Shown: in pieces, positions 17,075-26,794 of the stretch | Position numbering within the stretch: position 1 is the stretch's first letter | Layout: each line of letters begins with the position of its first letter | Origin: DASSWB01 sp035705495 | GTDB lineage: Bacteria; Bacteroidota; Bacteroidia; Flavobacteriales; Flavobacteriaceae | DNA length: 47,292 nucleotides | Direction of reading: 5' to 3' | Assembly (NCBI GenBank): GCA_035705495.1 | Contig: DASSWB010000017.1 | Span: 1 to 47,292, forward strand | Position numbers and translations under genes: made by a program | Notes under the pieces: generated by a model | The model's database searches: none | Told to the model about the DNA's origin: nothing | The model's input: the letters and a program-made list of their open reading frames with translations, nothing else

Positions 17075-18274
17075 TTGAACTTCTCATTTTACATCGCTAA
17101 ACGCTATCTGTTTGCCAAAAGTAGTAGTAATGTCATAAACATTATCACTATTGTCGCGGCCATTGGTGTTTTTGCCGGTGCCTTTTCCCTCTTCATCGTG
17201 CTCTCGGGTTTTGCGGGCCTGAAGAATTTCAGCCTCTCATTTTCGAACGATTTTGATCCCGATTTAAAAGTTTTTCCCGAAAAAGGAAAAACCTTTGATT
17301 TTTCGGAAATGGAAAAAGAAAAACTTTCCAATATAAAAGGTGTCGTTCATTACTCCGAAGTTATAGAAGAAAGGGTTTTTTTGGATTTTAAATCAAAAAA
17401 CAAAATGGCCTTTATAAAAGGAGTTGATGAGCATTTCTTAAAAGTAAATCAAGTTGATAGTGCCCTGGTGCGCGGTAGCTGGCTCATTGAAGATAGCCCG
17501 AATGTTGTGATTGGAAACAGCATTTCCATGGATCTTTCCCTTGGTGTCTATGATTACTCCAACTTGTTGAAAATATTCGTTCCAAAGCCGGGAAAAGGTC
17601 AGATTATGGATCCAACCGGTGCTTTTAATTCGAAAAATGCAATTGTAACTGGGATTTATAGTATCAATGAAGAATTGGACAGCAAGTATGTTTTTTCCAC
17701 TATTGATTTCGCCAGGGATTTATTGGATTTGGAACAGAATCTTGTTTCAGCATTGGAAATTCGAGTCGCAGAAGATTATGATCCCGATGTTTTAAAAGAC
17801 GAAATTGCCGCTGTTTTCGATTCTGATGTGAACGTAAAAAACCGGGCGCAATTAAACGAATCTTTATACCGGATGTTGAATACAGAGAACCTCGCGGTCT
17901 ATTTGATTTTCACCTTGGTTTTAATTATTGCACTCTTTAATGTGGTGGGATCAATCATTATGGTAATCCTCGATAAAAAAGAAAACATCAAAACTTATTT
18001 CAGTCTTGGTGCGACTCCAGGGGAAATCAGAAATATTTTCTTTTTTCAAGGCACTTTTCTAAGTGTTTTTGGGGGAATTATCGGACTTGTCGCGGGTCTC
18101 ATCCTTGTTTTTCTTCAGCTGGAATATAATTTGGTCATGATTACTCCAACTTTACCTTACCCAGTTGCCATTACCGTTCAGAATGTAATTGTGGTTTTTC
18201 TTACAATTTCCTCATTGGGAATTGGCGCTTCTTATTTAGCTTCCAGTCGAATTGCAAAAGTGCTACAACATTAA
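17075..18274 (+). CDS. LolC/LolE-type ABC transporter permease
   Basis: The 399-residue protein uses a TTG start at 17075, one base after the rbfA stop. It has an N-terminal transmembrane helix (about 21-48), a periplasmic MacB-like domain of about 200 residues, and three C-terminal helices (about 270-295, 320-345 and 360-385), the FtsX/LolE topology. Such permeases extract lipoproteins from the inner membrane with a LolD ATPase; no ATPase is encoded next to it. The stop overlaps the stop of convergent dusB by three to four bases. Confidence 0.85.
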   Translation: MNFSFYIAKRYLFAKSSSNVINIITIVAAIGVFAGAFSLFIVLSGFAGLKNFSLSFSNDFDPDLKVFPEKGKTFDFSEMEKEKLSNIKGVVHYSEVIEERVFLDFKSKNKMAFIKGVDEHFLKVNQVDSALVRGSWLIEDSPNVVIGNSISMDLSLGVYDYSNLLKIFVPKPGKGQIMDPTGAFNSKNAIVTGIYSINEELDSKYVFSTIDFARDLLDLEQNLVSALEIRVAEDYDPDVLKDEIAAVFDSDVNVKNRAQLNESLYRMLNTENLAVYLIFTLVLIIALFNVVGSIIMVILDKKENIKTYFSLGATPGEIRNIFFFQGTFLSVFGGIIGLVAGLILVFLQLEYNLVMITPTLPYPVAITVQNVIVVFLTISSLGIGASYLASSRIAKVLQH

Positions 18275-19263
18275 GCAAAAACAAATCCGGCGAATTCCGT
18301 TTCTACTTCGTCAAAAGCTTCAAATACGCCTGAAGCTTCATCACTTGTTACCATTTTTTGTCTGAATTCTTTAAAATGCGGAATGCCTTTGAAATAATTG
18401 GTGTAATGTCTTCTGGTTTCAAAAACCCCGAGTTTCTCACCTTTCCAATCGATTGCCATTTGTAAATGTCTTCTGGCCGCATCCACTCTTTCATCCAAAG
18501 TTGGCGGTTCCATGTGTTTTCCAGTTTCAAAAAAATGTTTCACTTCTCGAAAAAACCAAGGATAACCAATACTTGCCCGTCCAATCATTGCGCCGTCCAA
18601 GCCGTATTTGTCACGCATTTCCATGGCGCGTTCCGGGGTATCAACATCTCCATTCCCGAAAATAGGAATATGCATTCGCGGATTGTTTTTCACCTCTGCA
18701 ATTGGCGCCCAATTGGCTTCACCTTTGTACATTTGAACCCGAGTTCTACCGTGAATGGAAATTGCACTTGCGCCCACATCCTGAAGTCTTTCAGCAACCT
18801 CAACAATCTTGATGGAATCTGTATCCCAACCCAGTCGGGTTTTTATGGTAATGGGTAGTTTTGTGTGCTTAACCATTTCTTTGGTCAAAGAAACCATTAA
18901 CGGGATGTCTTTTAAAATTCCCGCGCCGGCACCTTTTGAAACTACTTTTTTTACGGGACAACCAAAATTAATATCGATAATATCCGGACCGGATTTTTCA
19001 ACAATTTCGACGGATTGCAGCATTGAATCTAGATTCGCCCCGAAAATCTGTATTCCTACAGGTCTTTCTTTTTCGTAGATATCCAATTTCATGACACTTT
19101 TTGCCGCATCCCGAATCAATCCTTCCGAGGAAATAAATTCAGTATAAACCACATCTGCTCCTTGCTCTTTACATAAAGCTCTAAATGGCGGATCACTTAC
19201 ATCTTCCATCGGCGCCAAAAGTAAAGGAAACTCTCCTACATCTATATTTCCAATCTTAGCCAA
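18271..19263 (-). CDS. dusB: tRNA-dihydrouridine synthase
   Basis: I take the TTG at 19263 (AKIGNIDVGEFPLLLAPMEDV) as start, giving 330 residues. Another TTG at 19308 is open, but the TAATTTTG promoter element at 19284-19291 lies between the two. The protein is a flavin TIM barrel with LLLAPMEDVSDPPFR, the catalytic Cys in INFGCPVKKVVSKGAGAG, IHGRTR and FGNGDV. It reduces uridine to dihydrouridine in the tRNA D-loop using FMN and NADPH. It converges with the LolE-like gene. Confidence 0.92.
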   Translation of the reverse strand: MAKIGNIDVGEFPLLLAPMEDVSDPPFRALCKEQGADVVYTEFISSEGLIRDAAKSVMKLDIYEKERPVGIQIFGANLDSMLQSVEIVEKSGPDIIDINFGCPVKKVVSKGAGAGILKDIPLMVSLTKEMVKHTKLPITIKTRLGWDTDSIKIVEVAERLQDVGASAISIHGRTRVQMYKGEANWAPIAEVKNNPRMHIPIFGNGDVDTPERAMEMRDKYGLDGAMIGRASIGYPWFFREVKHFFETGKHMEPPTLDERVDAARRHLQMAIDWKGEKLGVFETRRHYTNYFKGIPHFKEFRQKMVTSDEASGVFEAFDEVETEFAGFVFA

Positions 19264-19283
19264 AATTTCGTTTTTTAGGATTG

Positions 19284-19291
19284 CAAAATTA
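19284..19291 (-). promoter_or_regulatory. -7 element of dusB
   Basis: TAATTTTG on the minus strand matches TAnnTTTG and would give a very short leader to the TTG start at 19263. Confidence 0.45.
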
Positions 19292-19336
19292 GCAAAAATC
19301 CGACACAACCGCTAATAAACGAGAGAATTGCGCAGA

Positions 19337-21748
19337 TTAGAGTCGGTCGCGTTCAGCAGCTTCAATACTTCTGTCATTGTCTTGGAGTCGGAAGTTTCCG
19401 AAGTTATATTTAAAACCAATCCGCACATATTGTGTCTCCGGTTTGGCAAAATAACCATTGTACTGATTTTTGTATTTAGAAACCAGTTCAGAATTCGTCA
19501 TGTTCAAAATGTCTTCAAAATTTAAAGTCAACTCTGCTCTTTTGTCCCACAAAGTTTTTCGTAATCCCACGGAAAGCGTCGTTTTCGGATCTATTTGATA
19601 AGATCCCAAAATAAATTTCGGCCATCTCACAAAACTTAAATCGCCCGAAAAAGTACCATTTTTCAAAATTGAAAAACTATTGTAAATCTGTACGAAAATG
19701 CCTTTCGTAGAATTTGAAACCGCTTCGTTACCACTTTCCACAGCTAGAAAAACCTCTTCTTCCGAGAAAGCCGAGACATAGACATAGAGATACCAAAAAT
19801 CCGTCACCGATCTTCCGTGGGCAATATCCAATCCGTAAGAAGTACTTTCCAAAACATTTGCGTAAACAGTACGTATGGTAAAATCTTCGTTGTCCTGAAA
19901 AACAAGATTAGAAGGATAATGACCATTGTCCCGGTAATATAAATCAAAAAAGTAACTGCCTTGTAAGGTATAGTTCAAATTAAAATTATGACTTTTTGCC
20001 GATTCCAAATTCGGGTTTCCGGAATTGTAATTGAACTCATTTAAATAGTATCTGAAAGGGTTCAAACTTTCATAACGCGGCCTCATGATCCTCCTTCCGT
20101 AATCCAAAGTAAAACTGTGGTTTTCCGAAGGATTGTATTGAAGATAGGCCGTGGGGAACAAATCTGTAAAAGATCTTTTGTCCAATTGGTTCAACGCAAC
20201 AGAAAATCCTTCCCGATTCGTGTACTCAGCTCTCAATCCAATTTTTGCACTCCACTTTTCCCAGCTTTTTTCTCCACTTATATAAGTTGCAAATACATTT
20301 TCATCATATAAAAAATTGTCGGAAAGCTCGGGTACCAAGGTGGAAACATTATTTTCATTTTCAAAATAATCCATTCCGCTTTCCGATTTTATGAACGATG
20401 TTTTCGCGCCCATTTCAAAACTCACCGATTCTATGGGCGAAACAAAATCAATTTGTGCGGTATAAATATTTACTTGCTGATTTGAATTGGTGAAAAAACT
20501 GTTTTCTCCGTTCGCATTTCCTGAAGGATCAAAAAATTCGGTCAAAACATCTTGCATTTGATTTTCATCAAAATTGGTATAATGTGCATTTGCCGAAATA
20601 TGTGCGCCCTCTTTGCCAAGCCTGTGTTTGTAATTTAAATTGAACCCTAAATTTCTCTGGTCATTGATCAAAAAACTTTCTGTGTTGAAAAAAGACTGGA
20701 TTTCATCGGCTTCGTTGTAAATTTCGGTAACAACTTGGTTATGGAAATTTTTATCGGGCGAAAATAATAGGTTTGAAGAAAATCCCAGTTCGTCATTCTC
20801 ACCCAGCTTATAGTCGAGCACAATATTTGCTTGATGCGCTTCAGATTTGGTCGTCCTGTCAAAATCGGTGATCCATTTTGAAAAAATTGCTCCCTCGTCA
20901 TTGATAAAGTTGACAAAATTGTCGTCGTCCTTGAATTCCTTCCGCGAATTGTAGCTGTAGTTTCCAAAGAAGTTGATTTTTTCATTTTTATAAAAATGGC
21001 TGGTTCCAATGCTGTACTTCGGAAAAACCGCCTGCGTATAAGAACCGTTTACGTTTCCTTTATATCCAAGCGAAATATTTTTTGATGTAATGATGTTTAA
21101 AACGGCTCCGCCTTCGGCTTCATATTTTGCCGGCGGATTCATCATGACTTCTACGGATTTAATATTGGAAGCATCATAATTCTCTAAAAGTTCGCGCAAT
21201 TCCGAAGCAGAAAGCTGCACTTTTCTATCGTTCAAATACACAACGACACTGCTGTTTCGAATGATTATTTCATCTTCCATGACCAAAACCCCAGGCGTTT
21301 TTTTTATGATGTTCCAGGTATTTCCTGTTGAAAGGCTTGTGTTATGAACGTTAAAAATCAATCGATCCACACCCCTAGTGACACTGGGATTTTTCACGCT
21401 GATGTTTATCTCATTTAAAGCGCCGACTGCTTCTTTTATTGTAATATCATTCAAATTCAAATCTTGCTGCACGTTTATTTCTGCGGAAAAATCCTCGTAG
21501 CCAACAAAACTGACTTTCAAAATATATTTATTGGATGCAATATCAGTGAAATTAAATTCGCCTGCATTTCCCGAAATTGACCCTTTATAAAATACCGAAT
21601 CGCTCTGCGTCAACAAAAGTACAGTCGCATAAGGAACAGGCGCGGCATTTTCGTCAACTATTTTGCCGTGAACCTTGTGTTGGGAATATATATTTTCAGA
21701 AAAAAAGAATAGAAAGGAAAGAACAGAAAAAAGTAATGTTTTCTTCAT
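19337..21748 (-). CDS. TonB-dependent outer-membrane receptor-like protein
   Basis: With the ATG at 21748 the protein has 803 residues, starting with a signal peptide MKKTLLFSVLSFLFFFSENIYS. A carboxypeptidase-regulatory-like domain follows (about 23-105; KVHGKIVDENAAPVPYATVLL), then a plug-like region with VMMNPPAKYEAEGGAVLNIITSKN and a long 22-strand-type barrel ending in an aromatic C-terminal strand (YVRIGFKYNFG). This is the outer membrane beta-barrel family common in flavobacteria, distinct from SusC, and there is no SusD partner. The substrate is unknown. A frame extending 20 codons upstream (21808) lacks signal-peptide logic. Confidence 0.88.
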   Translation of the reverse strand: MKKTLLFSVLSFLFFFSENIYSQHKVHGKIVDENAAPVPYATVLLLTQSDSVFYKGSISGNAGEFNFTDIASNKYILKVSFVGYEDFSAEINVQQDLNLNDITIKEAVGALNEINISVKNPSVTRGVDRLIFNVHNTSLSTGNTWNIIKKTPGVLVMEDEIIIRNSSVVVYLNDRKVQLSASELRELLENYDASNIKSVEVMMNPPAKYEAEGGAVLNIITSKNISLGYKGNVNGSYTQAVFPKYSIGTSHFYKNEKINFFGNYSYNSRKEFKDDDNFVNFINDEGAIFSKWITDFDRTTKSEAHQANIVLDYKLGENDELGFSSNLLFSPDKNFHNQVVTEIYNEADEIQSFFNTESFLINDQRNLGFNLNYKHRLGKEGAHISANAHYTNFDENQMQDVLTEFFDPSGNANGENSFFTNSNQQVNIYTAQIDFVSPIESVSFEMGAKTSFIKSESGMDYFENENNVSTLVPELSDNFLYDENVFATYISGEKSWEKWSAKIGLRAEYTNREGFSVALNQLDKRSFTDLFPTAYLQYNPSENHSFTLDYGRRIMRPRYESLNPFRYYLNEFNYNSGNPNLESAKSHNFNLNYTLQGSYFFDLYYRDNGHYPSNLVFQDNEDFTIRTVYANVLESTSYGLDIAHGRSVTDFWYLYVYVSAFSEEEVFLAVESGNEAVSNSTKGIFVQIYNSFSILKNGTFSGDLSFVRWPKFILGSYQIDPKTTLSVGLRKTLWDKRAELTLNFEDILNMTNSELVSKYKNQYNGYFAKPETQYVRIGFKYNFGNFRLQDNDRSIEAAERDRL

Positions 21749-21788
21749 TTTGGTTAGTTTTTCGCAATAAAAAAATGCGATGCTGAAG

Positions 21789-21796
21789 CAAATATA
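21789..21796 (-). promoter_or_regulatory. -7 element of the TonB-dependent receptor gene
   Basis: TATATTTG on the minus strand fits TAnnTTTG, about 40 bases before the ATG at 21748. It is back to back with the lepA element. Confidence 0.45.
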
Positions 21797-21824
21797 ATAT
21801 TTATACAATGACTTCTAAATAAAC

Positions 21825-21832
21825 TATATTTG
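21825..21832 (+). promoter_or_regulatory. -7 element of lepA
   Basis: TATATTTG fits TAnnTTTG and is about 48 bases before the lepA ATG, in the divergent gap shared with the receptor gene. Confidence 0.45.
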
Positions 21833-21879
21833 CATTTATTTTTAATCGTTATTAGCAATAATAACAACTGGAGAAGAAC

Positions 21880-23676
21880 ATGAAGCACATAAGGAATTTT
21901 TGCATTATTGCCCATATTGACCACGGAAAAAGTACGTTGGCAGATAGACTTTTGGATTTTACCGGTACTGTTACCGAGCGTGAAAAACAAGAGCAACTCT
22001 TGGATAGTATGGATTTGGAGCGGGAGCGTGGTATCACTATAAAAAGTCACGCCATTCAGATGGATTATACTCATAAAGGCGAACAATACACACTGAACCT
22101 TATTGATACTCCCGGGCATGTTGATTTTTCCTACGAAGTTTCACGCTCCATAGCGGCTTGTGAAGGCGCGCTTCTCATTGTGGATGCTGCGCAAAGTATT
22201 CAAGCACAGACTATTTCAAACCTTTATTTGGCTTTGGAAAATGATCTCGAAATCATTCCTGTTTTAAACAAAGTCGATTTGCCAAGTGCAAATCCGGAAG
22301 AGGTTACAGATGATATTGTTGAACTTTTGGGCTGTGATCCTTCAGATGTTATTCCGGCAAGTGCAAAGACTGGATTGGGTATTGAAGAAATTTTGGCTGC
22401 CATTATAGAAAGAATTCCACCGCCAAGTGGAAAAATTGATGCGCCTTTGCGTGCTTTGATTTTCGATTCGGTTTACAATCCATTCCGAGGTGTTGAAACT
22501 TATTTTCGAGTAATCAACGGAACCATAAAAAAAGGGCAGCAGATAAAATTCGTTGCCACCAATAAAAATTATTTTGCCGATGAAGTCGGTACACTTCGAT
22601 TAAAACAATTTCCGAGACAAGAAATAAAAGCGGGTGATGTTGGGTATTTGATCACGGGAATTAAAGAGGCTAAAGAAGTTAAAGTTGGTGATACAATTAC
22701 CGATGCCAAAAATCCGACGACGGAAGCTGTTCCAGGCTTTGAAGATGTAAAACCGATGGTTTTCGCCGGAATTTATCCAGTTGACACAGAAGATTACGAA
22801 GAATTGCGGAATTCGATGGAAAAACTTCAATTGAATGATGCTTCCTTGGTTTTCACGCCTGAAAGTTCAGCGGCACTGGGATTCGGTTTTAGATGTGGTT
22901 TCCTCGGAATGTTGCATCTTGAAATTATTCAGGAACGACTGGAAAGAGAATTCGACATGACGGTAATCACCACCGTTCCGAACGTTTCATATCATGCTTT
23001 CACAAATAAAAATCCAGATCAAGTAATTTTGGTCAACAATCCTTCCGATTTACCAGAACCTTCTTCTCTGAATCGTGTTGAGGAACCTTTTATAAAAGCC
23101 ACAATTATTACCAAAGCCGATTTTGTTGGGCCGGTAATGTCTTTGTGTATTGAAAAAAGAGGACAAATAACGAATCAAACTTATTTAACGCCAGAGCGTG
23201 TTGAATTGACTTTTGATATGCCCTTGGCTGAAATTGTATTCGATTTTTATGATCGGTTGAAAACAGTTTCGAAGGGATATGCTTCTTTTGATTATTCACC
23301 AATCGGGTTACGCGAATCAAAATTGGTTAAAGTTGATGTTCTTTTAAATTCGAATATAGTTGATGCACTTTCTGCTTTATTACATGTTGACAATGCCTAC
23401 GACATCGGAAAAAAAATGGTCGAAAAGTTAAAAGAACTCATCCCAAGACAACAATTTGATATTCCTATCCAAGCAGCCATTGGAGCTAAAATCATTGCCA
23501 GGGAAACCGTAAAAGCTTTACGAAAAGATGTGACCGCAAAATGTTATGGTGGTGATATTTCACGTAAAAGAAAACTTTTGGAAAAACAGAAAAAAGGAAA
23601 GAAGAGAATGCGACAAGTAGGAAATGTTGAAATTCCGCAAGAAGCATTTATGGCGGTATTGAAATTGAATGATTAA
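21880..23676 (+). CDS. lepA: Elongation factor 4 (ribosome back-translocase)
   Basis: The 598-residue protein is full length. The GTPase has G1 AHIDHGKST (11-19), RERGITIKSHA (switch I), DTPGHVDF (G3), NKVDLPSA (G4) and SAKTGLG (G5). Domain II, two EF-G-like domains and the LepA C-terminal domain follow (RRKLLEKQKKGKKRMRQ near the end). It acts on stalled or pre-translocation ribosomes in the cytoplasm. The gene is monocistronic and closed by a strong hairpin terminator. Confidence 0.97.
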   Translation: MKHIRNFCIIAHIDHGKSTLADRLLDFTGTVTEREKQEQLLDSMDLERERGITIKSHAIQMDYTHKGEQYTLNLIDTPGHVDFSYEVSRSIAACEGALLIVDAAQSIQAQTISNLYLALENDLEIIPVLNKVDLPSANPEEVTDDIVELLGCDPSDVIPASAKTGLGIEEILAAIIERIPPPSGKIDAPLRALIFDSVYNPFRGVETYFRVINGTIKKGQQIKFVATNKNYFADEVGTLRLKQFPRQEIKAGDVGYLITGIKEAKEVKVGDTITDAKNPTTEAVPGFEDVKPMVFAGIYPVDTEDYEELRNSMEKLQLNDASLVFTPESSAALGFGFRCGFLGMLHLEIIQERLEREFDMTVITTVPNVSYHAFTNKNPDQVILVNNPSDLPEPSSLNRVEEPFIKATIITKADFVGPVMSLCIEKRGQITNQTYLTPERVELTFDMPLAEIVFDFYDRLKTVSKGYASFDYSPIGLRESKLVKVDVLLNSNIVDALSALLHVDNAYDIGKKMVEKLKELIPRQQFDIPIQAAIGAKIIARETVKALRKDVTAKCYGGDISRKRKLLEKQKKGKKRMRQVGNVEIPQEAFMAVLKLND

Positions 23677-23688
23677 TTTTTCGATATT

Positions 23689-23721
23689 AAAAAACCTTCA
23701 CTTTTAGAGTGAAGGTTTTTT
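23689..23721. terminator. Bidirectional terminator between lepA and the antiporter gene
   Basis: AAAACCTTCACT-TTTAG-AGTGAAGGTTTT is a perfect 12-bp stem (arms 23691-23702 and 23708-23719) with T-runs on both strands, so it can stop both convergent transcripts. Confidence 0.88.
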
Positions 23722-23739
23722 GTTTGCATTCAAATTCGT

Positions 23740-25770
23740 TTAACGTGAATAAGCAATAATTTTACTGTTGTTCTCAAAATACTTTTCTAATTTCAAAGGT
23801 ATGTTTTCCAGCAAATCGTGGTAAGCAATCGTATTTTTTCTGGCCGACACAACCATTAAAATATCATCATCACGCACATCTCTGGCCAAAACGAGGAAGT
23901 CTTCCCAATTATGGAAATCTTTGTAACTGAAAGGAGCTTTGAGATTTAATTTTTTCACAGTTGATTTAATTGCTTCTTCAGTCGCTTTATTACAATTAAT
24001 AACTATAGGAATACTTAATTCTTGCGCCAAAACATTTACTTTCATCAGCCAATGTTGCATTCCGTCCATCTCTTCAGATAAAGGTGGAACTGCTAGGAAG
24101 AGTCGGGTATGCGTTGCCCACGGCTTATTAATTTTACAAATGAAAGTGGTTTTGTTGGTTCCGCGGATAATCTTCTTCATTTTGTTTCCAATGAGTTTAT
24201 CCCAAATCCCCGCGCTATTTGGCCAACCCATAATTAAAATATCAGCTTCAATTTCTTTTGAAGTCCTTGAAATTCCGCTAGAAATACTTTGATCTATTGA
24301 AGCAATAATCTTCACATCAACTTCTACTGCAGATGCTTGTTTGACAAATACTTCCAATTTACTTTTTGCCTGTGTAATGTTTACCTCTGCCTCTTCATTA
24401 TTGGGCACCACAGAGAGAATATTGACCGGATTACTTGAAGTTTTATCTTTTATTAAAATCGCAAATTCCAACAACTTGTCAAAATTTACAATGTTTGCTA
24501 TTGGCAATAAAATATGTTCTTGGATTACAGTAGTTTTTGTGCTTTTATCCAACCCACTTATTTCATCGGCTCCATCGGCCAATTTTTTTGCTGCCTTTTC
24601 GGTAACAAAAGATGAGACAATACATGTTATCAAAATTAAAATCACTGTTCCGTTCAGAATAGCTTCTCCCACAATACCAGCCTCATATCCCACTAAAATC
24701 ACAGCAAGTGTGGCTGCTGCACGTGAGGTGCTCAAGCCAAACATTAAATTCCGCTGTAAAACCGAATATTTATAAATGATTTGGGTAAAATAGGCTGCAA
24801 ACCATTTCGTGACTATGGCCACTATTGTCAAGACTCCTGCAATAATCAAGGCGGATGTACCGCTGAAAATAACGCTCACATCCACCAACATTCCTACTGA
24901 AATCAGGAAAAAAGGAATAAACAATGAATTTCCTATGAATTCAATTCTATTCATTAACGCAGATGAATGAGGAATTAAAGGATTTATTGCCAATCCCGCA
25001 ACGAAGGCGCCTATAATAGGTTCCAATCCGGCCAATTCCGCTAGAAAGGCTGCAAAAAAGACCACGGTGAGGACAAAAATATAATGCGAATGCCTCTCGT
25101 TTTCCATTTTTCTAAAAAACCATTTGGCTACTCTTGGAATAATCAAAAACAAAATTCCCAAGAATACAAGCATTGATACTCCCAAACGTATCCAAAAAGC
25201 TTCATTTAAAGTGCCTGTACTGTTTTCTACAATAATCGCGAGCGTTGTCAATACTGCCGCGTCAGTCAAAATAGTTCCGCCCACAGTAACGGCAACGATC
25301 TGGTTTTTGGCAATTCCCAATTTACTGACTATGGGATATGCAACCAAAGTATGCGTTGCAAACATACTTGTAGTTAAAAGGCTTTCATTAAAATCGGATC
25401 CCAAAATATAATAACACACAGGAAAACCAATAATCATGGGAATACTAAAAGTCAAAAACCCATACATCAAACTTTTGTTTTTTGTCGCCTTAAATTCGTT
25501 CATGTCCAGCTCAAGACCCGCAATAAACATGATATAAATGATGCCAATTGTTGAAAATAATTCTATAGCTGAATTTTGTTGTAATAATCCAATGCCATGA
25601 GGACCTATAACAATCCCGGAAATTATCAATACAATAATGCCTGGTATATTTATTCTTCTGAAAAGAATAGGCGAAACAAGAATTATGAGAAGTATAAGAG
25701 AAAACACCAAAACGGGATTCGCCAAGGGTAGCTGAAATTCATGGTGTAAAATTTCTAAAAATTCGTTCAT
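23740..25770 (-). CDS. Cation/proton antiporter (CPA2 type) with C-terminal universal-stress-like domain
   Basis: The 676-residue protein has about a dozen hydrophobic helices in residues 1-390, including the conserved GLELDMNEFK and FVAGLAINPL segments of Kef-type Na+/H+ or K+/H+ antiporters. The cytoplasmic tail of about 270 residues contains two stretches resembling universal stress protein domains. It probably exchanges Na+ or K+ for protons across the inner membrane; the ion cannot be read from the sequence. It is convergent with lepA and divergent from the MBL-fold gene. Confidence 0.88.
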   Translation of the reverse strand: MNEFLEILHHEFQLPLANPVLVFSLILLIILVSPILFRRINIPGIIVLIISGIVIGPHGIGLLQQNSAIELFSTIGIIYIMFIAGLELDMNEFKATKNKSLMYGFLTFSIPMIIGFPVCYYILGSDFNESLLTTSMFATHTLVAYPIVSKLGIAKNQIVAVTVGGTILTDAAVLTTLAIIVENSTGTLNEAFWIRLGVSMLVFLGILFLIIPRVAKWFFRKMENERHSHYIFVLTVVFFAAFLAELAGLEPIIGAFVAGLAINPLIPHSSALMNRIEFIGNSLFIPFFLISVGMLVDVSVIFSGTSALIIAGVLTIVAIVTKWFAAYFTQIIYKYSVLQRNLMFGLSTSRAAATLAVILVGYEAGIVGEAILNGTVILILITCIVSSFVTEKAAKKLADGADEISGLDKSTKTTVIQEHILLPIANIVNFDKLLEFAILIKDKTSSNPVNILSVVPNNEEAEVNITQAKSKLEVFVKQASAVEVDVKIIASIDQSISSGISRTSKEIEADILIMGWPNSAGIWDKLIGNKMKKIIRGTNKTTFICKINKPWATHTRLFLAVPPLSEEMDGMQHWLMKVNVLAQELSIPIVINCNKATEEAIKSTVKKLNLKAPFSYKDFHNWEDFLVLARDVRDDDILMVVSARKNTIAYHDLLENIPLKLEKYFENNSKIIAYSR

Positions 25771-25878
25771 AAGGATAAAAAAATTGAGTCGGCGATAATA
25801 ATACTATTATTTTCTCTTATAAATTATAAAATTTTTAAAAAGTTTATCACAAACAAGGCTTTATCAAAAGCAATCAAT

Positions 25879-25886
25879 TATTTTTG
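25879..25886 (+). promoter_or_regulatory. -7 element of the MBL-fold hydrolase gene
   Basis: TATTTTTG fits TAnnTTTG and lies about 33 bases before the ATG at 25919. Confidence 0.35.
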
Positions 25887-25918
25887 AGCTGACTCAATTA
25901 AATGGAAAAAACATCTGT

Positions 25919-26782
25919 ATGAAATTATATCCAATAGAAGCCGGAAATTTTAAATTGGATGGCGGCGGAATGTTTGGAGTAGTCCCAAAAACCATTTGGA
26001 ACAGAACAAATCCGGCCGATGAAAACAATATGATAGATATTGCCGCGCGTTGTTTGCTGATAGAAAATGGGGATCAATTAATCCTGATTGATACTGGGAT
26101 GGGTGACAAACAAAGTGAAAAATTCTTTGGCTACTATTATCAATGGGGAGATGATTCCATTGATAAATCATTGAAAAAACATGGTTTTCATAGAGACGAT
26201 ATTACGGATGTATTCATGACGCACCTTCATTTTGACCACTGTGGAGGAAGTATTCAATGGAACAAAGAACGTACCGGCTATGAACCTGCGTTTAAAAATG
26301 CAAAATTCTGGAGCAATAAAGATCATTGGGAATGGGCCACTAAGCCCAATGCACGCGAAAAAGCATCGTTCTTAAAAGAAAATATTATTCCGATGCAAGA
26401 AAGCGGACATCTGCATTTTTTGGATTTGAAAAAGGATGAAAAATACGTCAAAAGTGAAAATTTAGGCTTTGATGTGTTACTAGTTGATGGTCATACAGAC
26501 AAACAAATGATTCCGCATATACAATATAAAGACAAAACTTTGGTTTTTATGGCAGATTTACTTCCTACGGTAGGACATATTCCGCTTCCTTATGTTATGG
26601 GATTTGACACACGACCATTACTTACGTTACCAGAAAAAGACGCTTTTTTAAAAAAAGCAGCTCAGGAGCAATTTTATTTGTTTTTGGAACATGACGCACA
26701 CAATCAAATTATCACCGTTACAGAAACCGAGAAAGGAGTGCGGTTAGATAAAACCTTTACTTTTAATGAAATTTTTAATTAA
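25919..26782 (+). CDS. MBL-fold metallo-hydrolase
   Basis: The 287-residue protein has the metallo-beta-lactamase fold signature THLHFDHCGG (His102, His104, Asp106, His107), then GHT with His192, Asp213 and His258, enough ligands for a two-metal site. There is no signal peptide, so it is expected in the cytoplasm. The fold covers lactonases, hydrolases and others, and the substrate cannot be assigned. It is the first gene of a run with the subtilase (12-base gap) and the M1 peptidase, which may be co-transcribed. Confidence 0.88.
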   Translation: MKLYPIEAGNFKLDGGGMFGVVPKTIWNRTNPADENNMIDIAARCLLIENGDQLILIDTGMGDKQSEKFFGYYYQWGDDSIDKSLKKHGFHRDDITDVFMTHLHFDHCGGSIQWNKERTGYEPAFKNAKFWSNKDHWEWATKPNAREKASFLKENIIPMQESGHLHFLDLKKDEKYVKSENLGFDVLLVDGHTDKQMIPHIQYKDKTLVFMADLLPTVGHIPLPYVMGFDTRPLLTLPEKDAFLKKAAQEQFYLFLEHDAHNQIITVTETEKGVRLDKTFTFNEIFN

Positions 26783-26794
26783 CAAAAATCAGAC

